64,000 bases of DNA from Bacteroidales bacterium UBA6248 (GTDB taxonomy: Bacteria; Bacteroidota; Bacteroidia; Bacteroidales; Lentimicrobiaceae). The translations under genes and the position numbers were made by a program. Of this stretch, positions 53,181-62,603 are shown one piece after another (the stretch's first letter is position 1; each line of letters begins with the position of its first letter). The notes below the pieces were generated by a model. That model ran no database searches. It saw nothing but the letters and a program-made list of their open reading frames with translations, and had not been told where the DNA came from. The DNA is taken from NCBI GenBank assembly GCA_002441345.1, contig DJVU01000081.1, forward strand, positions 31,088 to 95,087. Direction: 5' to 3'.

Positions 53181-55175
53181 TTATTTTTCTTTAGTTATTT
53201 TTCTTTTGCGCTCGGGGGAAGCATCTTTCTTCTCTGACCAGGTACGGATGAGCCAGTTGATACGTAGCAGTTCGGCAACGTTCCATGCCTGCGAGATGGC
53301 TCCTCCCGGTTTGTGGGGCGGGTCACCGTCGTAAACCTCTGAAATGGTTGCGATTCCGTGTTCACTCATAACTTCTTCAAAACCAAGATACAGTGATGTT
53401 ACGAAACCAAGTCCCGATTTTCCGTACAGCTTCAGATAGCCTTCAACGAAATGGCCGAGGAGCCAGGGATACGCTGAACCCTGATGGTATGCCAGGTCGC
53501 GCTGCGTCTGGTTTCCGGTATAAACGCCCTTGTAAAGTACGTTCTTGGGGGCCAGCGAACGCAGTCCGCGCGGCGTGAGCAGTTCCGATTTAATGCGTTC
53601 CAGTACCCTGTTGCGCTTCTCCTCGTCGAGCGGCGTATAGGGAAGTGAGGTAGCAAAAACCTGATTCGGCCGCATGGATAGGTCGCGGTATTCCCCGTTG
53701 GTATAGTCTGCAAGGTGTCCTTTTTTCTCATCCCAGAAGTTCGCGGTAAAAGCAGCGGGAAAGGCATCGGCGGCGGTCTGCCACTGACTTACGAAAATCT
53801 TATCTCCGGCTTCTTTTGCCAGTTCAAGGGCAAACATCAGCGCATTATACCACAATGCATTAATCTCTACTGCATATCCGATGCGCGGGGTTACCGGCTT
53901 GCCTTCCACCACAGCATCCATCCAGGTAACCGGGATGCCCGTTTCTCCTGCGTAAACAAGTCCGTTTTCGTGAACCCTGATGTTGTGCGCAGTTCCTTCG
54001 CGGTAGCCTTCCAGTATGGTTTTCATTTTTTTACCATACTCTTTCCATATCCCTGCATTGCTGCCCGAGAAGATGCCGTATTGCTGCAGTGCCCAGAAGA
54101 ACCATAGCGGGGTATCCGCCGAATTATAGATGGCATGTTCACCCATTCCCTTGTTCGGGAAGAGGGGCCCGCGCATTTCCGGGAGTATGCTGTCGATGGC
54201 TGCTTTAGCCTGTTTCATTTCACCGGTTACCATAGCCAGTCCCGGCAGGGCAATAAACGTATCGCGGCCCCAGCGTCCAAACCAGGGATATCCGGCGATC
54301 AATTCCACCTTACGGCCCTGGCGAATAATAAACTGTTGTGCGGCATTCAGCAGGCAGTGCTCATAGCTGTCGCGCGGCACCCTGCGGGATACCTCGTTGC
54401 GAAACAGTTTCGGAAGCATGGCTGTATTCACCGGCTCGGTACCGGCCGAAAGATAAATGCTTTCGCCTTTTTGTATCGGCATCTCGAAATAACCGGGAAC
54501 ATATAAATCTTCATGGCAATCGTAACCGCGTGCTTTTTCACGTATGTATTCTATGTTGTAATACCAGTCGGGAACATGCACATATCCGGGCTCTTTCGAA
54601 AACTGCAGGTGGAGGTAGGAATATCCGCGATACATACGCAGCTTTATGCCGTTTTGAATTTCCTCGTAGCTGGTATCCACATCGTAATTGGCCTTGCATA
54701 GAGCGTGAATATTCCGGTAGGCAAGAAAAGGACGAAACCGGATTACCGTGGGGGAATGTGCATTCACAAGTGTATACTTCAGAATGGTTCGCCCATCCTT
54801 ATGTGAAAAAACCATTTCCCGGGTAAACTCCATCCCGCCGACAACATAGGTGTGCTTAGGGATAGGTTCCATTTTAAAGTCCTTGAGATATTTGTGCCCT
54901 TTCGGGGAAAACGTTTCACCCTGATACTTTCGGATCGAAAGGTTAAACTCCGCATTGTGCTGGATCAGCGTCTCATCGAGAGAAGAAAGCAGCACATGAT
55001 TCCCGTTGTCAAGAGCCGGCTGAGGCACCACAAGCAGTCCGTGGTACTTGCGGGTATTGCAGTTGATAATTGAAGTACTCGCATAAGCCCCTTCACGGCT
55101 GGAGCGTATCAGCTCTCTGGGTAAACTGTATTCCAGATTGATCAGTTGCTGTTTTTCGAACGTTATGTAACTCAT
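53181..55175 (-). CDS. Amylo-alpha-1,6-glucosidase (glycogen debranching enzyme)
   Basis: 664 residues from the Met at 55175 (MSYITFEKQQLINLEYSLPRELIR); the longer frame from 55280 is rejected. The N-terminal GDE domain (about 20-260) includes ISSREGAYASTSIINCNTRKYHGLLV-type sequence. The C-terminal (alpha/alpha)6 barrel has the conserved GYPWFGRWGRDTFIALPGL block, VTWMDAV, RPNQVFA and YHQGSAYPWLLGHF. The enzyme hydrolyses alpha-1,6 branch stubs of glycogen in the cytoplasm. It is the first gene of a minus-strand run: debranching enzyme, GT4, GH57, then (after hairpins) the synthase-phosphorylase fusion. The last residues are strongly basic (ERKRKITKEK). Confidence 0.94.
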   Translation of the reverse strand: MSYITFEKQQLINLEYSLPRELIRSSREGAYASTSIINCNTRKYHGLLVVPQPALDNGNHVLLSSLDETLIQHNAEFNLSIRKYQGETFSPKGHKYLKDFKMEPIPKHTYVVGGMEFTREMVFSHKDGRTILKYTLVNAHSPTVIRFRPFLAYRNIHALCKANYDVDTSYEEIQNGIKLRMYRGYSYLHLQFSKEPGYVHVPDWYYNIEYIREKARGYDCHEDLYVPGYFEMPIQKGESIYLSAGTEPVNTAMLPKLFRNEVSRRVPRDSYEHCLLNAAQQFIIRQGRKVELIAGYPWFGRWGRDTFIALPGLAMVTGEMKQAKAAIDSILPEMRGPLFPNKGMGEHAIYNSADTPLWFFWALQQYGIFSGSNAGIWKEYGKKMKTILEGYREGTAHNIRVHENGLVYAGETGIPVTWMDAVVEGKPVTPRIGYAVEINALWYNALMFALELAKEAGDKIFVSQWQTAADAFPAAFTANFWDEKKGHLADYTNGEYRDLSMRPNQVFATSLPYTPLDEEKRNRVLERIKSELLTPRGLRSLAPKNVLYKGVYTGNQTQRDLAYHQGSAYPWLLGHFVEGYLKLYGKSGLGFVTSLYLGFEEVMSEHGIATISEVYDGDPPHKPGGAISQAWNVAELLRINWLIRTWSEKKDASPERKRKITKEK

Positions 55176-55637
55176 AACAGGTTTTTTGGCATTAATGACT
55201 TGTTCCGGCTTAAAAGGCAAAAATTCACAGTAAAGCAAAGATGTTAAAATTATCCCACTATTACAAATATTTACAGGCATTCTTTAAGACTTCTGACAAA
55301 AAAAATTCGTCCGTTTCAGAAGCTTAAAATACAAACGTTTTAATGCAATATAATGAGTTAAATTCTGCCTTGAAAATTCAACTGCTTTACCGATAAATGC
55401 ATTCCGGCAGTTCCCGGAACCTGAGAAACACAGCTGATCCGGGCCGTGTGGAATTACCCGGTGTAACAGGCAATCTGTCAATTTGTTCAGGGCCGGCTGC
55501 GCGTTTTACGAAAAATTAATATAAAAGGTTTCAACGGAAATCGTATTTCTTCTGCGCATAACTTCTACGTACTTCCCGGGCCCCTGATTGCAGAAAATTC
55601 CGTTATTTTAGCCCTTTGTTTTTATCAAATCCAAATC
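55176..55637. other. Divergent intergenic region (462 bases)
   Basis: A+T-rich spacer between the debranching enzyme and the S9 peptidase gene. TTG at 55588-55590 and a TATTTTAG at 55604-55611 could be a weak promoter for the peptidase gene. No gene or strong structure is visible. Confidence 0.45.
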
Positions 55638-58469
55638 ATGAGATCCTTCTGCCTGCAGCACATCTTTTCCATTGCACTGATTTTTACTGCTTTATCGCTC
55701 TCCGCGCAGGAGCGCAAACCATTGAATCCGGATGTTTACGACAGCTGGAATGCCATCGACCGACCCGAAATTTCCAGAAATGGAAACATGGTTACCTACG
55801 AAATTAATCCGCAGTACGGCGACGGGCAGCTGATTATCCACAGATTCGGATCCGCGGCAGCTGATACCGTTGCAAGGGCATACCAGGCAGCGATTTCTGC
55901 AGAAAGCGGGTACACTGCCTTCCGGATAAAAGCCCTTCTGGAACAAACCCGTAAAGCAAAGGTTGAAGGCAAAAAGAAGGACGACCTTCCCGGCGACAGT
56001 CTTGGAATTCTGACGGCAAACGGCAAACGGTTTCTTTATCCCGGACTGAAATCGTTCAGCGTGCCTTCAGAGGGGGGTGCATCCCTTTTTGCCCTTTTTA
56101 AGGACGAAAAGCCCGGAGCAAAGGAAGCTGAAAACGATACCTTAGCCGGTGAGGAAAAGCAAGAAAAACCTTCCGGGGAAGAAAAGCAGAAAAGCAACGG
56201 CAGGAAAAAAGACAAAACCGAAACATTTTTACTCAGAATTATTAATCCGACCGACAGCCTTATCGCGGAGCGACCCGGGGTTACCCATGCCGCTGTTAGC
56301 AAAAACGGAAAAACGATTGTTTACGCATCGTATACTAACGACAGCCTGCCGTTTGCCTCGGTTAGCATGCGCGATGAACCTGCAGGAAGAGAAATCATAG
56401 TTTTCAGCAATACCGGAAGTATCGGAGGACTTGCCTTAAGCAGCAACGGACGTGCATGTGCATTCCTGCACAGCAGCGATACCATTGAAGCAAAACGCTA
56501 CAGCCTTTATCTGTTCGAAAACGGGAAACTGAGCACAATAGCTGATACTGCCGGTTCGGGTGACCGGAAAGGCCTCTCCCCTTCTCCGGATGGCAGTCTT
56601 TACTTTTCGGGCGACAACACCCTGCTGTACTTCGGTTTTGCACCTGCGCCGAAGCAGATGGCAAAAGACACAATTCCCGAAGATGAAAAGGCACGGGTAG
56701 ACATCTGGCACTGGCGCGATCCGGCGCTGCAGCCGCAACAGCTTAAGCAACTTGAGAAAAACAAAAAACGAACATGGCAGGCAGTATATCACACCGGCAG
56801 TGGAAAAACCGTTCAGCTGGCCGACAGCCTGGCGCCGGACGTCACTACCGGATTTCGCGGCAACGGAAGATATGCCCTTGGTATGTCGGGAGAGCACTAC
56901 CAGGTGGAAAGTTCATGGAGGGGTCAGCGCTTCCGCGATGTATGGCTGATCGACAATGAAACAGGAAAGCGCACACTGTTGCTCCGTAAGCACAACGGTC
57001 CGGTATCGCTGGCAAACAACGGACGCTTTCTGGCCTGGTATTCCCAGAACGACAGCTTATGGCATACCATGAATCTGAAAGACATGAAATCCGTTAAGCA
57101 CCAAAGTCCCGAAGGGGTTGTATTTTACGACGAGGAACACGACGTTCCGGGGCTTCCCGGCCCGGCCGGTTATGCCGGATGGACAAGCAACGATACTCAT
57201 TTTGTGGTATATGACCGGTACGACCTCTGGGCGCTGGATCCGGACGGAAAGGAAGAACCCCGCAACCTCACTTTTGGCGAAGGCAGAAAAGAAAAACGCA
57301 AATTCAGGTATGTGAACCTTGAAAAAGAACTGCCGTACGTTGGCAACCGCGATGGAAGTCTGCTTCTTTCGAGCTTCAGTGAAACAACCAAAGCTTCGGG
57401 CTTCGCTCTTCTCGATAAAGAACTGACGCAACTTACGGAGGCGCCGTACCGCTTTTCGACACCTCTGAAAGCGGAAGAAAGTAACCGGCTTATCTGGACA
57501 AAGGGCAATTTCAATGAGTTTCCCGATTTATGGACCGGCACTCTGCGGTTTGATGAGCAGGTAAAACTGTCGGATGCCAATCCCCAGCAAAAGGAATACC
57601 GGTGGGGCAGCGTGGAACCGGTGGAATGGACGGCAGCAGGAGGTCAAACGCTTCAGGGCCTTCTCTACAAACCGGAAGATTTCGATCCTTCGGAAAAATA
57701 TCCGATGCTGGTCTATTTCTATGAGAAGTACAGCGATATGATTCACCAGCATTACCCTCCCCGTCCCTCCCGGAGCATCATCAGTCCTTCGTTCTGCGCA
57801 AGCAACGGCTACCTGGTCTTTATTCCCGACATCACCTACGTCAACGGCTATCCGGGACAAAGCTCCTATGAATCGGTGGTCAGCGGAACGCTGAAACTGA
57901 TATCAGAAGGTTATGTTGATAAAGACCGGATCGGCATACAGGGTCAGAGCTGGGGCGGGTATCAGGTTGCCTGGCTGATCACGCGTACCAATCTTTTTAA
58001 GGCAGCCATGGCCGGAGCTCCGGTAAGCAACATGACCAGTGCCTACGGCGGAATTCGCTGGGAATCGGGAATGGTACGGCAGTTTCAGTACGAAGAAGGT
58101 CAGAGCCGGATCGGAGCCAGTCTGTGGGAAAGGCCCGATCTTTACATTGAAAACTCGCCTTTGTTCAGGGCCGACCGCATTGAAACACCATTGCTTATCA
58201 TGGCCAACGACGGCGACGGAGCCGTTCCATGGTACCAGGGCATCGAACTCTTCACCGCAATGCGAAGGCTTGAAAAACCCTGCTGGATGCTGAATTACAA
58301 CGACGACGAGCACAACCTCTCGAAACGGGCAAACATGAAGGACCTCGACAAGCGCATGATGCAGTTTTTTGATCACTACCTGAAAGATGCACCGGCACCG
58401 GAATGGATGACAAAAGGTGTTCCGGCGCTTGAAAAGGGAAAAAACGACGGATTCGGCATAAACAATTGA
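55638..58469 (+). CDS. S9 family prolyl oligopeptidase-like serine peptidase, exported
   Basis: 943 residues with a signal peptide (MRSFCLQHIFSIALIFTALSLSAQ). The N-terminal two thirds form a WD40-like beta-propeller. It is interrupted near 155-200 by a highly charged Glu/Lys insertion. The C-terminal alpha/beta-hydrolase has GQSWGGY with the nucleophile Ser771, the acid in ANDGDGAVPW and the His in DDEHNLSKR, so the triad is intact. Such enzymes (DPP-IV/acylaminoacyl peptidase type) trim small peptides in the periplasm. It has no operon partner. An N-terminal block (DVYDSWNAIDRPEISRNGNMVTYE) is conserved in Bacteroidota members of this subgroup. Confidence 0.93.
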   Translation: MRSFCLQHIFSIALIFTALSLSAQERKPLNPDVYDSWNAIDRPEISRNGNMVTYEINPQYGDGQLIIHRFGSAAADTVARAYQAAISAESGYTAFRIKALLEQTRKAKVEGKKKDDLPGDSLGILTANGKRFLYPGLKSFSVPSEGGASLFALFKDEKPGAKEAENDTLAGEEKQEKPSGEEKQKSNGRKKDKTETFLLRIINPTDSLIAERPGVTHAAVSKNGKTIVYASYTNDSLPFASVSMRDEPAGREIIVFSNTGSIGGLALSSNGRACAFLHSSDTIEAKRYSLYLFENGKLSTIADTAGSGDRKGLSPSPDGSLYFSGDNTLLYFGFAPAPKQMAKDTIPEDEKARVDIWHWRDPALQPQQLKQLEKNKKRTWQAVYHTGSGKTVQLADSLAPDVTTGFRGNGRYALGMSGEHYQVESSWRGQRFRDVWLIDNETGKRTLLLRKHNGPVSLANNGRFLAWYSQNDSLWHTMNLKDMKSVKHQSPEGVVFYDEEHDVPGLPGPAGYAGWTSNDTHFVVYDRYDLWALDPDGKEEPRNLTFGEGRKEKRKFRYVNLEKELPYVGNRDGSLLLSSFSETTKASGFALLDKELTQLTEAPYRFSTPLKAEESNRLIWTKGNFNEFPDLWTGTLRFDEQVKLSDANPQQKEYRWGSVEPVEWTAAGGQTLQGLLYKPEDFDPSEKYPMLVYFYEKYSDMIHQHYPPRPSRSIISPSFCASNGYLVFIPDITYVNGYPGQSSYESVVSGTLKLISEGYVDKDRIGIQGQSWGGYQVAWLITRTNLFKAAMAGAPVSNMTSAYGGIRWESGMVRQFQYEEGQSRIGASLWERPDLYIENSPLFRADRIETPLLIMANDGDGAVPWYQGIELFTAMRRLEKPCWMLNYNDDEHNLSKRANMKDLDKRMMQFFDHYLKDAPAPEWMTKGVPALEKGKNDGFGINN

Positions 58470-58530
58470 CCCGGCTGACCAGATGAGCAACAAAATTCAC
58501 TGAACTGTTCAAGCACTCAGGCAGGTTTCC

Positions 58531-58538
58531 TATTTTTG
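58531..58538 (+). promoter_or_regulatory. -7-like element (TATTTTTG) upstream of the gene at 58648
   Basis: An exact TAnnTTTG match 109 bases before the ATG. It implies a ~100-base 5' UTR if used. No matching -33 box was confirmed. Confidence 0.35.
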
Positions 58539-58647
58539 CATCTGCATGACAACCGCAACAGTCTCTTAAATCAATTGTCAGGGGATTTTACAAATCGGGA
58601 AAAAATCCATATAGCTTCTGCATTTTTGACACACACAACCCATAACC

Positions 58648-59838
58648 ATGAAAAGCCGCAGTTTCGTTTACCTGCTAATCCCTATTCTGATTTCCGGACT
58701 TTTTAAAGTCGCTAACGCACAGGACGATTTAGGCAACAGGCTGTCGCAGAGGCAGTCCACCTGTCAGGACATCTGCCTGAACAGCTCGGAGTTTATTCCG
58801 TGGTATTATCAGGAAGGACTTATGGATTCGGCACTCCTGGTGCTTGCCTACTGGGGTGAGAAATGCGGCAATACCGAGCCGGTTATGCGTGCAAATCTCA
58901 TACTATCGCTTGAAATGCATTATTTTGAGGAAACCATGCTCGACGACAACATCCTGCGGTTTATGGATTCCTATAATACCCGGATGCGCCTGATCAGGGA
59001 AAACAAGACCTACCTGTACAACTATTACCAGTCTACATTCGATTATGTACCAGTCGGAGGATCTCTCGACACATGGAGCATGGAAATGGCTGCAGTGCTG
59101 AAAGATGAATACGAGCCCGGCACCCTGGAATACATGCTGTGTCTTTTTTACGCGGGCCAGACCGATTCCGTTTACCGGATGATAACTGCACCGCCTTACA
59201 GTGAAACCATGCCCGGAAGGCTTTACAATACCGAACTGGAAGAAATTATGAAGCTGCCGTCGGTCAGCATTTCGGGATATGGCGGAACATGGATACCAAC
59301 AGGCTCCCTTTCGGTAATGGGTATACATCCTGAACTTGGGATGACATACGGAATAAAGGTAAGCGAGAATCTTTACGAATTTGCATTGGGTGTAAAATTC
59401 ATCAAAACCCCCGACTATTACCTCGCAAGGCGATCGAAAAATTCTCCTCAGGAGCTTACCAGGGATTTCACAGGCGCATATATAGCCCTGGAATATTCCC
59501 GGGATCTGTTTAAAAAACAGCGTTTTACACCCTTCTTTTCGGCAGGTGCCGGTTTCGACACCTTTACCATGTTCCCGGCCGATACCGATAAGGATGAACA
59601 GGGGATATCAGCAAACAGCTACAACTTCAGCATTGGGGGCGGTTACCGGTTTCCGGTTGCCAAACGCTCCTTCCTGAGCATCCAGGCTCGTTACAACATT
59701 GTGGATTACACCCTTAACAAGCTTTTCGATACAAGAGGTCACGTTGTAAGTCTAAGGGTAAGTTACGGGATGTTCCAGAACCTTTACCGCGAAAACAGGC
59801 TGAGAGACCTTAACTATGTAAATTCATCCGGACGGTAA
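58648..59838 (+). CDS. Unknown exported protein with C-terminal barrel-like domain
   Basis: 396 residues with a signal peptide (MKSRSFVYLLIPILISGLFKVANAQ). The first ~180 residues are helical, with four Cys (STCQDICLN, EKCG, and MLC near 163), and could form a TPR-like or disulfide-bonded unit. From about 205 onward the strands (SISGYGGTWIPTGSLSVMGI, AYIALEYSRDLF, FTPFFSAGAGFDTF, YNFSIGGGYRFPVA, VVSLRVSYGMFQNLY) suggest an outer-membrane barrel. I recognise no named family. It precedes the lipoprotein gene at 59951 by 112 bases. Confidence 0.72.
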   Translation: MKSRSFVYLLIPILISGLFKVANAQDDLGNRLSQRQSTCQDICLNSSEFIPWYYQEGLMDSALLVLAYWGEKCGNTEPVMRANLILSLEMHYFEETMLDDNILRFMDSYNTRMRLIRENKTYLYNYYQSTFDYVPVGGSLDTWSMEMAAVLKDEYEPGTLEYMLCLFYAGQTDSVYRMITAPPYSETMPGRLYNTELEEIMKLPSVSISGYGGTWIPTGSLSVMGIHPELGMTYGIKVSENLYEFALGVKFIKTPDYYLARRSKNSPQELTRDFTGAYIALEYSRDLFKKQRFTPFFSAGAGFDTFTMFPADTDKDEQGISANSYNFSIGGGYRFPVAKRSFLSIQARYNIVDYTLNKLFDTRGHVVSLRVSYGMFQNLYRENRLRDLNYVNSSGR

Positions 59839-59925
59839 TACAAACAGCTCTTCCTTTTTGCAAAACCTAACACAGAATCCGGCGCAACCACTCAGTCAAT
59901 ACAATAGAGGTACGTTCCGATTCGT

Positions 59926-59933
59926 TACCTTTG
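59926..59933 (+). promoter_or_regulatory. -7 element (TACCTTTG) before the beta-helix lipoprotein gene
   Basis: An exact TAnnTTTG match 17 bases before the ATG at 59951. Confidence 0.5.
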
Positions 59934-59950
59934 CATCCTAATAACCATTC

Positions 59951-61405
59951 ATGAAACGCATCCGACAATTTGCTGCTCTGCTGCCCGTAATACTGTTACT
60001 GACCTTTGTCAGCTCGTGTCATAAAGACGAAAAAATCGACACCAGCCCGGATCTCCGGCTTTCGTTTTCGTCCGATACCGTATTTTTCGACACCGTTTTC
60101 ACAACTGTCGGCTCAGCCACGCGGGTATTCATGATCTATAACCCATCCCAGGAACGCGTAAGCATCAGCTCCATACGCCTGGGAAGAGGCTCGGACTCCC
60201 CTTTTCGCATCAACGTTGACGGTATATCGGGCACGGAAATCAGCGACCTGGAAATTGCAGGCAAAGACTCCGCTTTCGTATTTGTAAAAGTCACCATCGA
60301 CCCGAACGAATTTAACAGTCCGCTCGTGCAAACCGACAGCATACTTTTTTCCACCAATGGCAACCTGCAGGATGTAAAGCTGGTTGCATGGGGGCAGGAT
60401 GCATTTTTTTACCGTAATGCCATACTAGGAAGCGATTACGAGTTTACAGCGGAAAAGCCGCATGTGATTTACGGATATTTTATTGTGGATTCACTCTACA
60501 CGCTTACCATAGAGCCGGGGGCGCGGGTGCACATGCACAGCGGATCCATTCTGCTGGTTTACCGGGATGCCACTTTGAAAGTAACCGGAACGCGCGAAAA
60601 CCCGGTAATCATCGAGGGCGACAGGCTGGAGGATGCTTACCGCGACATCACCGGGCAGTGGGGACGCATCTGGCTATATCCCGGCAGTATCAACAACGAA
60701 ATACGCCATGCCATCATCCGTAACGGGGAGGTGGGCATACAGGCCGATACTACGGGAAATTCATCCAATCCCACACTCCGGATCAGCAATACGATGATTT
60801 ACAATATGAGTCATACCGGTATCCTTGGACAGGGAACTACCATTGAAGCAGCCAACTGTGTTATCGGAAACTGCGGTTCGCGCTCGGTTGCCCTGACGCT
60901 GGGCGGACGGTACGATTTCAGGCATTGCACCATCGGCAACTACTGGAGCAAATCGTTCAGAAAACAAACGGCGCTGGTGTTAAACAACTATTATTTCGAT
61001 TATCTGGGGAATGTACAGCTCAGGCCGCTGGAACAGGCGTATTTCGGCAATTGTGTGATTTACGGAAGCAAAAACGAAGAAATTACCCTCGATCGCCATA
61101 CAAGCGGCGGAACTTTCAATTACCGCTTCGAGAACTGTGTTTTAAAAACGGAACTGAGCACAGCAGATCCGGAAACCTTCCCGGGAACGGTAAAAAATAC
61201 AGAACCCTGGTTCCGGAATCCGGGTAAGCATGAATTTCAGCCCGACAGCCTGATCTCCTCCCTGATTGATGCCGGAAGCATACAGGTTCTTGACGGCAGC
61301 TTTACCCCGCTTTCAACCGACCTGGCCGGCAATCCCAGAACCCTGGATGCCGCTCCGGATGCAGGCGCCTACGAGTTTATACTTCCTGAGCGCCGGAGAA
61401 GGTAA
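59951..61405 (+). CDS. Lipoprotein with right-handed beta-helix-like repeats
   Basis: 484 residues. The lipobox is LTFVSSCHK (Cys about 24). About 40-150 is an Ig-like domain (DTVFFDTVFTTVGSATRVFMIYNPS). From about 165 to 430 there are repeating short strands ending in N/G with 'I.N....GI' turns (IEPGARVHMHSGSILLVY, PTLRISNTMIYNMSHTGILGQG, TIEAANCVIGNC, YDFRHCTIGNYW, YFGNCVIYGS), as in parallel beta-helix proteins. The C-terminal LAGNPRTLDAAPDAGAYEF is commonly found at the end of such secreted helices. No catalytic residues were identified, and carbohydrate binding is only a guess. It is probably surface or periplasm anchored. Confidence 0.82.
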   Translation: MKRIRQFAALLPVILLLTFVSSCHKDEKIDTSPDLRLSFSSDTVFFDTVFTTVGSATRVFMIYNPSQERVSISSIRLGRGSDSPFRINVDGISGTEISDLEIAGKDSAFVFVKVTIDPNEFNSPLVQTDSILFSTNGNLQDVKLVAWGQDAFFYRNAILGSDYEFTAEKPHVIYGYFIVDSLYTLTIEPGARVHMHSGSILLVYRDATLKVTGTRENPVIIEGDRLEDAYRDITGQWGRIWLYPGSINNEIRHAIIRNGEVGIQADTTGNSSNPTLRISNTMIYNMSHTGILGQGTTIEAANCVIGNCGSRSVALTLGGRYDFRHCTIGNYWSKSFRKQTALVLNNYYFDYLGNVQLRPLEQAYFGNCVIYGSKNEEITLDRHTSGGTFNYRFENCVLKTELSTADPETFPGTVKNTEPWFRNPGKHEFQPDSLISSLIDAGSIQVLDGSFTPLSTDLAGNPRTLDAAPDAGAYEFILPERRRR

Positions 61406-61479
61406 ACGGAAAGTGAATTATCGCCTCAAATTATGCAACGAATACCCTGATTTTTGACGGCGGGCCGGCAACCAGTCCG

Positions 61480-61524
61480 TATTAAAAATAAAAACCGGCA
61501 GTCTGAATCTGACAGTCTGCCGGC
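61480..61524 (-). terminator. Intrinsic terminator after sucD
   Basis: CCGGCAG (61495-61501) pairs with CTGCCGG (61517-61523); on the minus strand TTTTTATTTTTAA follows. It lies 66 bases past the sucD stop. Confidence 0.75.
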
Positions 61525-61589
61525 TATTATTTTATCGCTTTCGCGGATAAGGAAACGGATTTTCAGCTGATGAATCCGTAAATTCTGAT

Positions 61590-62462
61590 TTATGCTCCTA
61601 TAAGTTCAAGCATTTTGGCTCCAATATCGGCGGGAGAGTCAACCACATGAACGCCGCATTCGCGAAGGATGGCTTTTTTTGCTTCAGCGGTATCGTCCTT
61701 GCCTCCGACGATGGCGCCGGCATGGCCCATGGTTCTTCCCTTGGGGGCCGTTGCTCCGGCGATGAAGCTTACAACGGGTTTGGTTCCGTTGTCACGTATC
61801 CAGTAGGCGGCTTCTGCTTCCATACCTCCGCCGATCTCGCCGATCATAACGATGCCTTTGGTTTCGGGATCGTTCATAAAGAGTTCCACGGCATCGCGTG
61901 TGGTGGTTCCAATAATGGGGTCGCCTCCGATTCCGATGGCAGTCGATTGCCCGAGTCCGGCCTTGGTAAGCTGGTCAACGGCTTCATAGGTGAGGGTTCC
62001 GGAGCGGCTGACAATGCCTACAACACCTTTTTGGTGAATAAAACCTGGCATAATGCCGATTTTAGCCTCACCGGGCGTAATAATTCCGGGGCAGTTTGGA
62101 CCTATAAGACGGCAGTCGCGACCCTTGAGGTACTCTTTTGCCATCATCATATCCTTCACGGGAATACCTTCGGTGATGCATACGATCACCTTGATGCCTC
62201 CCTGCGCAGCTTCCATAATTGAATCGGCAGCAAATGCCGGGGGAACAAAAATTAAGGAAACATTGGCTCCGGTAGTTTCAACGGCTTCGGTAACGGTATT
62301 AAAAACGGGCTTGCCCAGATGAAACCTGCCGCCTTTGCCGGGTGTAACACCACCAACTACATTGGTGCCGTACTCAATCATTTGCGTAGCATGAAACGTA
62401 CCTTCGGTGCCGGTAAAACCCTGCACGATAACTTTAGAATCTTTGTTGACCAGAATGCTCAT
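61590..62462 (-). CDS. sucD: Succinate-CoA ligase subunit alpha
   Basis: 290 residues, standard length. The N-terminus [24 protein letters not shown] is the CoA-binding Rossmann domain. [13 protein letters not shown] and the phosphohistidine region [13 protein letters not shown] (His about 246) complete the active subunit. With SucC it converts succinyl-CoA, ADP or GDP and phosphate to succinate and ATP/GTP in the TCA cycle. In anaerobes it runs in either direction. sucC is not adjacent here, so the subunit genes are separated. A terminator follows. Confidence 0.97.
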   Translation of the reverse strand: MSILVNKDSKVIVQGFTGTEGTFHATQMIEYGTNVVGGVTPGKGGRFHLGKPVFNTVTEAVETTGANVSLIFVPPAFAADSIMEAAQGGIKVIVCITEGIPVKDMMMAKEYLKGRDCRLIGPNCPGIITPGEAKIGIMPGFIHQKGVVGIVSRSGTLTYEAVDQLTKAGLGQSTAIGIGGDPIIGTTTRDAVELFMNDPETKGIVMIGEIGGGMEAEAAYWIRDNGTKPVVSFIAGATAPKGRTMGHAGAIVGGKDDTAEAKKAILRECGVHVVDSPADIGAKMLELIGA

Positions 62463-62518
62463 AAAAGAGAGTCTTTGGGTGTGTTAGGTAAGAACTGAGG
62501 GTTAAAATGAAAAAATGG

Positions 62519-62526
62519 TAATTTTG
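62519..62526 (+). promoter_or_regulatory. -7-like element (TAATTTTG) upstream of mnmE
   Basis: An exact TAnnTTTG match 77 bases before the mnmE start. It lies within the divergent sucD-mnmE spacer. Confidence 0.3.
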
Positions 62527-62603
62527 TTCAATAACATTGCTAAAATTTGCTTAAATTCAATTTCCCCAAGAAGGAATGGTTAAATATACAAAAATCTGAA
62601 GTC

